A DNA stretch of 64,000 nt, taken from contig JAPQWV010000002.1 of the NCBI GenBank assembly GCA_027422505.1, positions 26,328,501 through 26,392,500 on the forward strand, written 5' to 3'. The translations under genes were made by a program, and so were the position numbers. Positions within the stretch are counted from its first letter, which is position 1. Each line of letters opens with the position of its first letter. Positions 61,849 through 64,000 of the stretch are shown in pieces. The stretch is from Craterostigma plantagineum. Its lineage: Eukaryota; Streptophyta; Magnoliopsida; Lamiales; Linderniaceae. Below the pieces are notes generated by a model. The model was not told the DNA's origin and searched no databases. It worked only from the letters and a program-made list of their open reading frames with translations.

Positions 61849-62479
61849 GTATTGACTTCACATCGTATGTATAGGTTTTTACAGGCTCGAAAACACGCCC
61901 TCATCCTTAATCCTTATGTTGTATCCATATCACTATTTTTCCTCGATTTCTCGTATTTGTACTGGGATTAGTTCCTTTTCCCCTGAAAATTGTGATGCAA
62001 TTGCTGAGAGTTATAGCCTTTTCGTGTGCAAAGTCAACATGTTGACAGAAAACAACGAGGAGAAGACTGAGGTGCAAGAAACTGGAATTACCATAGTTAT
62101 TAGCTGACAGAAAAAGAATTGAGATTATTACAAAAGACAAGGCTAAAATCAGCTTCTATTTCTAACACTTTTTACACCTACTACAAAAACCCAATCAAAA
62201 ACTTAACTGTAATAACAAACATCATCCGAAAAGATCTTGAATTCCAAAAGAATCTCAGTATTTGCAGGGAAATGACAGTAGCTGCCTTAACATGATCACT
62301 GCTTGATACAAGCTTATTCACTGCGCTCCATCTTCCAATCTTTACACTTGTTCGACTCTAATTGGCCCGAGCTGTTCGAGATTACGGTTGCTTTATCTTG
62401 AATCTATCCATTTACGTAAGCCCGAGACGTTTTTCACGGATAGGATCAGTACCCACAAATGGATTGAACTTCTGCATAC
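61849..62479. other. Intergenic between convergent HAD-like and U-box genes
   Basis: About 630 bp holding the two 3' flanks. Short frames here show no family resemblance. No RNA gene or transposon end is seen. Confidence 0.5.
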
Positions 62480-63832
62480 TCACTGAATCGTTTTGGTCAA
62501 CCTGCACTTGGAAATGAACGTCGTGTCCGAATAATTCAGACTGAAGAGCTTTAAGAGCTCGGCTGCCCTTTGCTTAAGAACCGAGCCACAACCGCTCTGC
62601 ATTACAAGCAATAATTTTGCTGCAAGCCCAGCATCTACAGCTATAGCAGAACATTCCTCGGGCGAGAATTCGCATACTGACCACAAGATCGAAATGGCAT
62701 ATTCCGTACACTTTTCTGATATTCTCATCGGTAGTTTAACCATAGTTGGAATTGTGGCCTTACAATCTTTCAGAGCTTGTCTCCCTTCGGGCACAGAGGT
62801 TAGGGCATCTAACACAGATAGGGCCAACTCTATGCATTCGGGGCTTAAGAAGGGTATGATTTCCAGCAAGTGAGGTATTGATCCAACGCTGACGATTAAA
62901 CTCCTCACTTCTTTATGGATGGAGATTAACCTGAGAAGGTTAAGTGCAGGGAAATGTCCAATATGGCGTCGTTTATCCCTTACCAGCCTCACTAAAGCTA
63001 TCAACAACCTGTGACTCGCCACAATTTCTACACGAAAGTCCTCTCCATCCATCAGCATTTCGATCAGCCTAACACAGTTGACTTTTGTCTCAATCGAGCC
63101 CTCGTTCAAAACGTCGACGATCGCCGATACTTTAGCAGGTTGCATCAGATTCGTCTTCGACTTTGAGCTAAGAGCAGAGTTTGCAAGAATCGCTATAACT
63201 TCACAGCCCACCGAGTAAGAAGTTAGTGGGCCAAGCAGCGATGAAAGAAGGGCTACACCATTTTCGTCCACGACAGTCTTTCGATCGCAGGAATGTACTG
63301 AGGCGACTTGCCTCAGCTCTTTGAGGGTCTGAATTCTTGCCTGACCTTTAACCTTCTTGAGTGCAGCGACAAGCTCCAAAGCCCTTCCCTCGGCATCTTC
63401 AGACCTTTTCTTCATCTGCAAGTACTTCTGATGAAACCAAGCGTACGTCAAGTGGTAAAGCGTCTTATTTGGAGTCACGGCGTCGTCCCAAAGCTCTTGC
63501 ATTGTGGTGGGACAAGTGTAGTGTCCTAAACTAAACCATTTGAGGATGTTTGGCCTTTCGTAGGTTTGGCCTGTGCAAAGGGTGACAGGGTCTTCCATTG
63601 GTTCGAGAGATATGGGGCAGATGAAGACAGATGGGACTTGAGCTAAGTTTAGCTCTTCGATCATCTTCTTCAGATCTAACTTCTCTTTGAGTTCGCCATT
63701 ACAACCTGCATTTACGGCTTCGCCTAAGACCCCATCTTTCACAGCAGTGTCTAGATCTACTTCTTGCCCGAAGATCCCATCTTCTCTCGAAGATTGGCGA
63801 GGAAACATTGGCATGTCGTAAAAACCTCTCAC
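62480..63832 (-). CDS. PUB30/31-like: U-box/ARM-repeat E3 ubiquitin ligase, PUB30/PUB31-like
   Basis: Intronless, 450 codons. The N-terminus has PRQSSREDGIFGQEVDLDTA, a feature of PUB30/31 proteins. The U-box (about 67-140) reads VFICPISLEPMEDPVTLCTG and QTYERPNILKWFSLGHYTCP, with the Pro-Ile-x-Leu and Trp positions of E2-binding U-boxes. ARM-type helical repeats follow (VDENGVALLSSLLG, CEVIAILANSALS, LLRLISIHKEV, LALSVLDALTSVPEGRQAL, AISILWSVCEFSPEE) and make the substrate-binding part. Such proteins pass ubiquitin from E2 to targets in the cytosol; PUB30/31 relatives are linked to salt/drought signalling in Arabidopsis. The frame is intact. The start was taken at the first Met of the open frame. 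Confidence 0.9.
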   Translation of the reverse strand: MRGFYDMPMFPRQSSREDGIFGQEVDLDTAVKDGVLGEAVNAGCNGELKEKLDLKKMIEELNLAQVPSVFICPISLEPMEDPVTLCTGQTYERPNILKWFSLGHYTCPTTMQELWDDAVTPNKTLYHLTYAWFHQKYLQMKKRSEDAEGRALELVAALKKVKGQARIQTLKELRQVASVHSCDRKTVVDENGVALLSSLLGPLTSYSVGCEVIAILANSALSSKSKTNLMQPAKVSAIVDVLNEGSIETKVNCVRLIEMLMDGEDFRVEIVASHRLLIALVRLVRDKRRHIGHFPALNLLRLISIHKEVRSLIVSVGSIPHLLEIIPFLSPECIELALSVLDALTSVPEGRQALKDCKATIPTMVKLPMRISEKCTEYAISILWSVCEFSPEECSAIAVDAGLAAKLLLVMQSGCGSVLKQRAAELLKLFSLNYSDTTFISKCRLTKTIQ

Positions 63833-64000
63833 AGCAACAAATTGCTACCCATAAGAAAGAATACGAAAAAAAAAAATCCCACAAGGAAGGTGAAAAAGCC
63901 TCTTCTTCACTCTGTCTTCTTCACTCTGTGAAATCTCTCTCTTCCAAAGAAAAAGCTTGCAAAAAAATACCTCCCAGAAAAAAAAAAAAAAATCTTGCAA
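63833..64000 (-). promoter_or_regulatory. 5' leader of the U-box gene
   Basis: Upstream on the minus strand: poly-T and AG-rich leader sequence. A duplicated CTTCTTCACTCTGT (plus-strand 63,901-63,930) and poly-A tracts are present. The promoter proper lies outside the window. Confidence 0.4.

Overview
This window is nuclear DNA of a flowering plant. The evidence is spliced genes with GT-AG introns, plant-only families (WRKY, ALOG/LSH, GIP1-like), a nuclear tRNA-Arg gene, and abundant Ty1/copia, Ty3/gypsy, LINE and hAT elements. Protein similarity points to a eudicot. The species cannot be fixed from sequence alone.

The left part (1-13,100) is a nested stack of LTR retrotransposons. The 3' end of a plus-strand copia-type element (1-1785) interrupts the 3' part of a Ty3/gypsy Tat-like element (1786-5616). 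That element carries a large, intact, intron-containing ORF on the antisense strand. It is itself inserted into a minus-strand SIRE-like copia element (5617 to about 10,800). The SIRE-like element abuts a fragment of another copia element with its LTR (10,805-11,441). A decayed 2-oxoglutarate oxygenase pseudogene follows (about 11,593-12,668).

From 13,110 the window becomes gene-rich. A GIP1-like gene (13,110-22,350, +) has a 5.5-kb copia element with an exact 5-bp target duplication in its second intron, in antisense. Next come a group IIc WRKY gene with an apparent one-base frameshift (25,022-26,421, +), a THH1/TOM1/TOM3-domain membrane protein (27,164-30,125, -), tRNA-Arg(ACG) (31,041-31,113), a DUF616 TOD1/MUCI70-like protein (31,514-33,137, -) and a katanin p60-like AAA ATPase (33,750-36,642, +). 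The ATPase has asparagine in place of the Walker A lysine.

A degenerate LINE with a 12-bp target duplication (36,847-44,044) lies just beyond the katanin-like gene. It contains an hAT-type element (8-bp duplication) and a 2-kb solo LTR (5-bp duplication). After it come a small unknown protein gene (44,813-45,070, +), a probable hAT relic, a cation-chloride cotransporter gene (46,270-51,565, +), the U3 snoRNP WD40 protein gene RRP9 (51,988-54,383, -), an ArfGAP-C2 gene of AGD12 type (55,056-56,770, +), an intronless ALOG/LSH gene (58,250-58,885, +), a plastid HAD-like protein gene (59,611-61,848, +) and an intronless U-box/ARM gene of PUB30/31 type (62,480-63,832, -).

The genes do not form a pathway. 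Two divergent pairs (DUF616/katanin-like and RRP9/AGD12-like) share intergenic regions of about 610 and 670 bp. Exon borders were placed by hand from splice signals, reading-frame continuity and remembered family sequences. All spliced models below keep frame except the WRKY gene.
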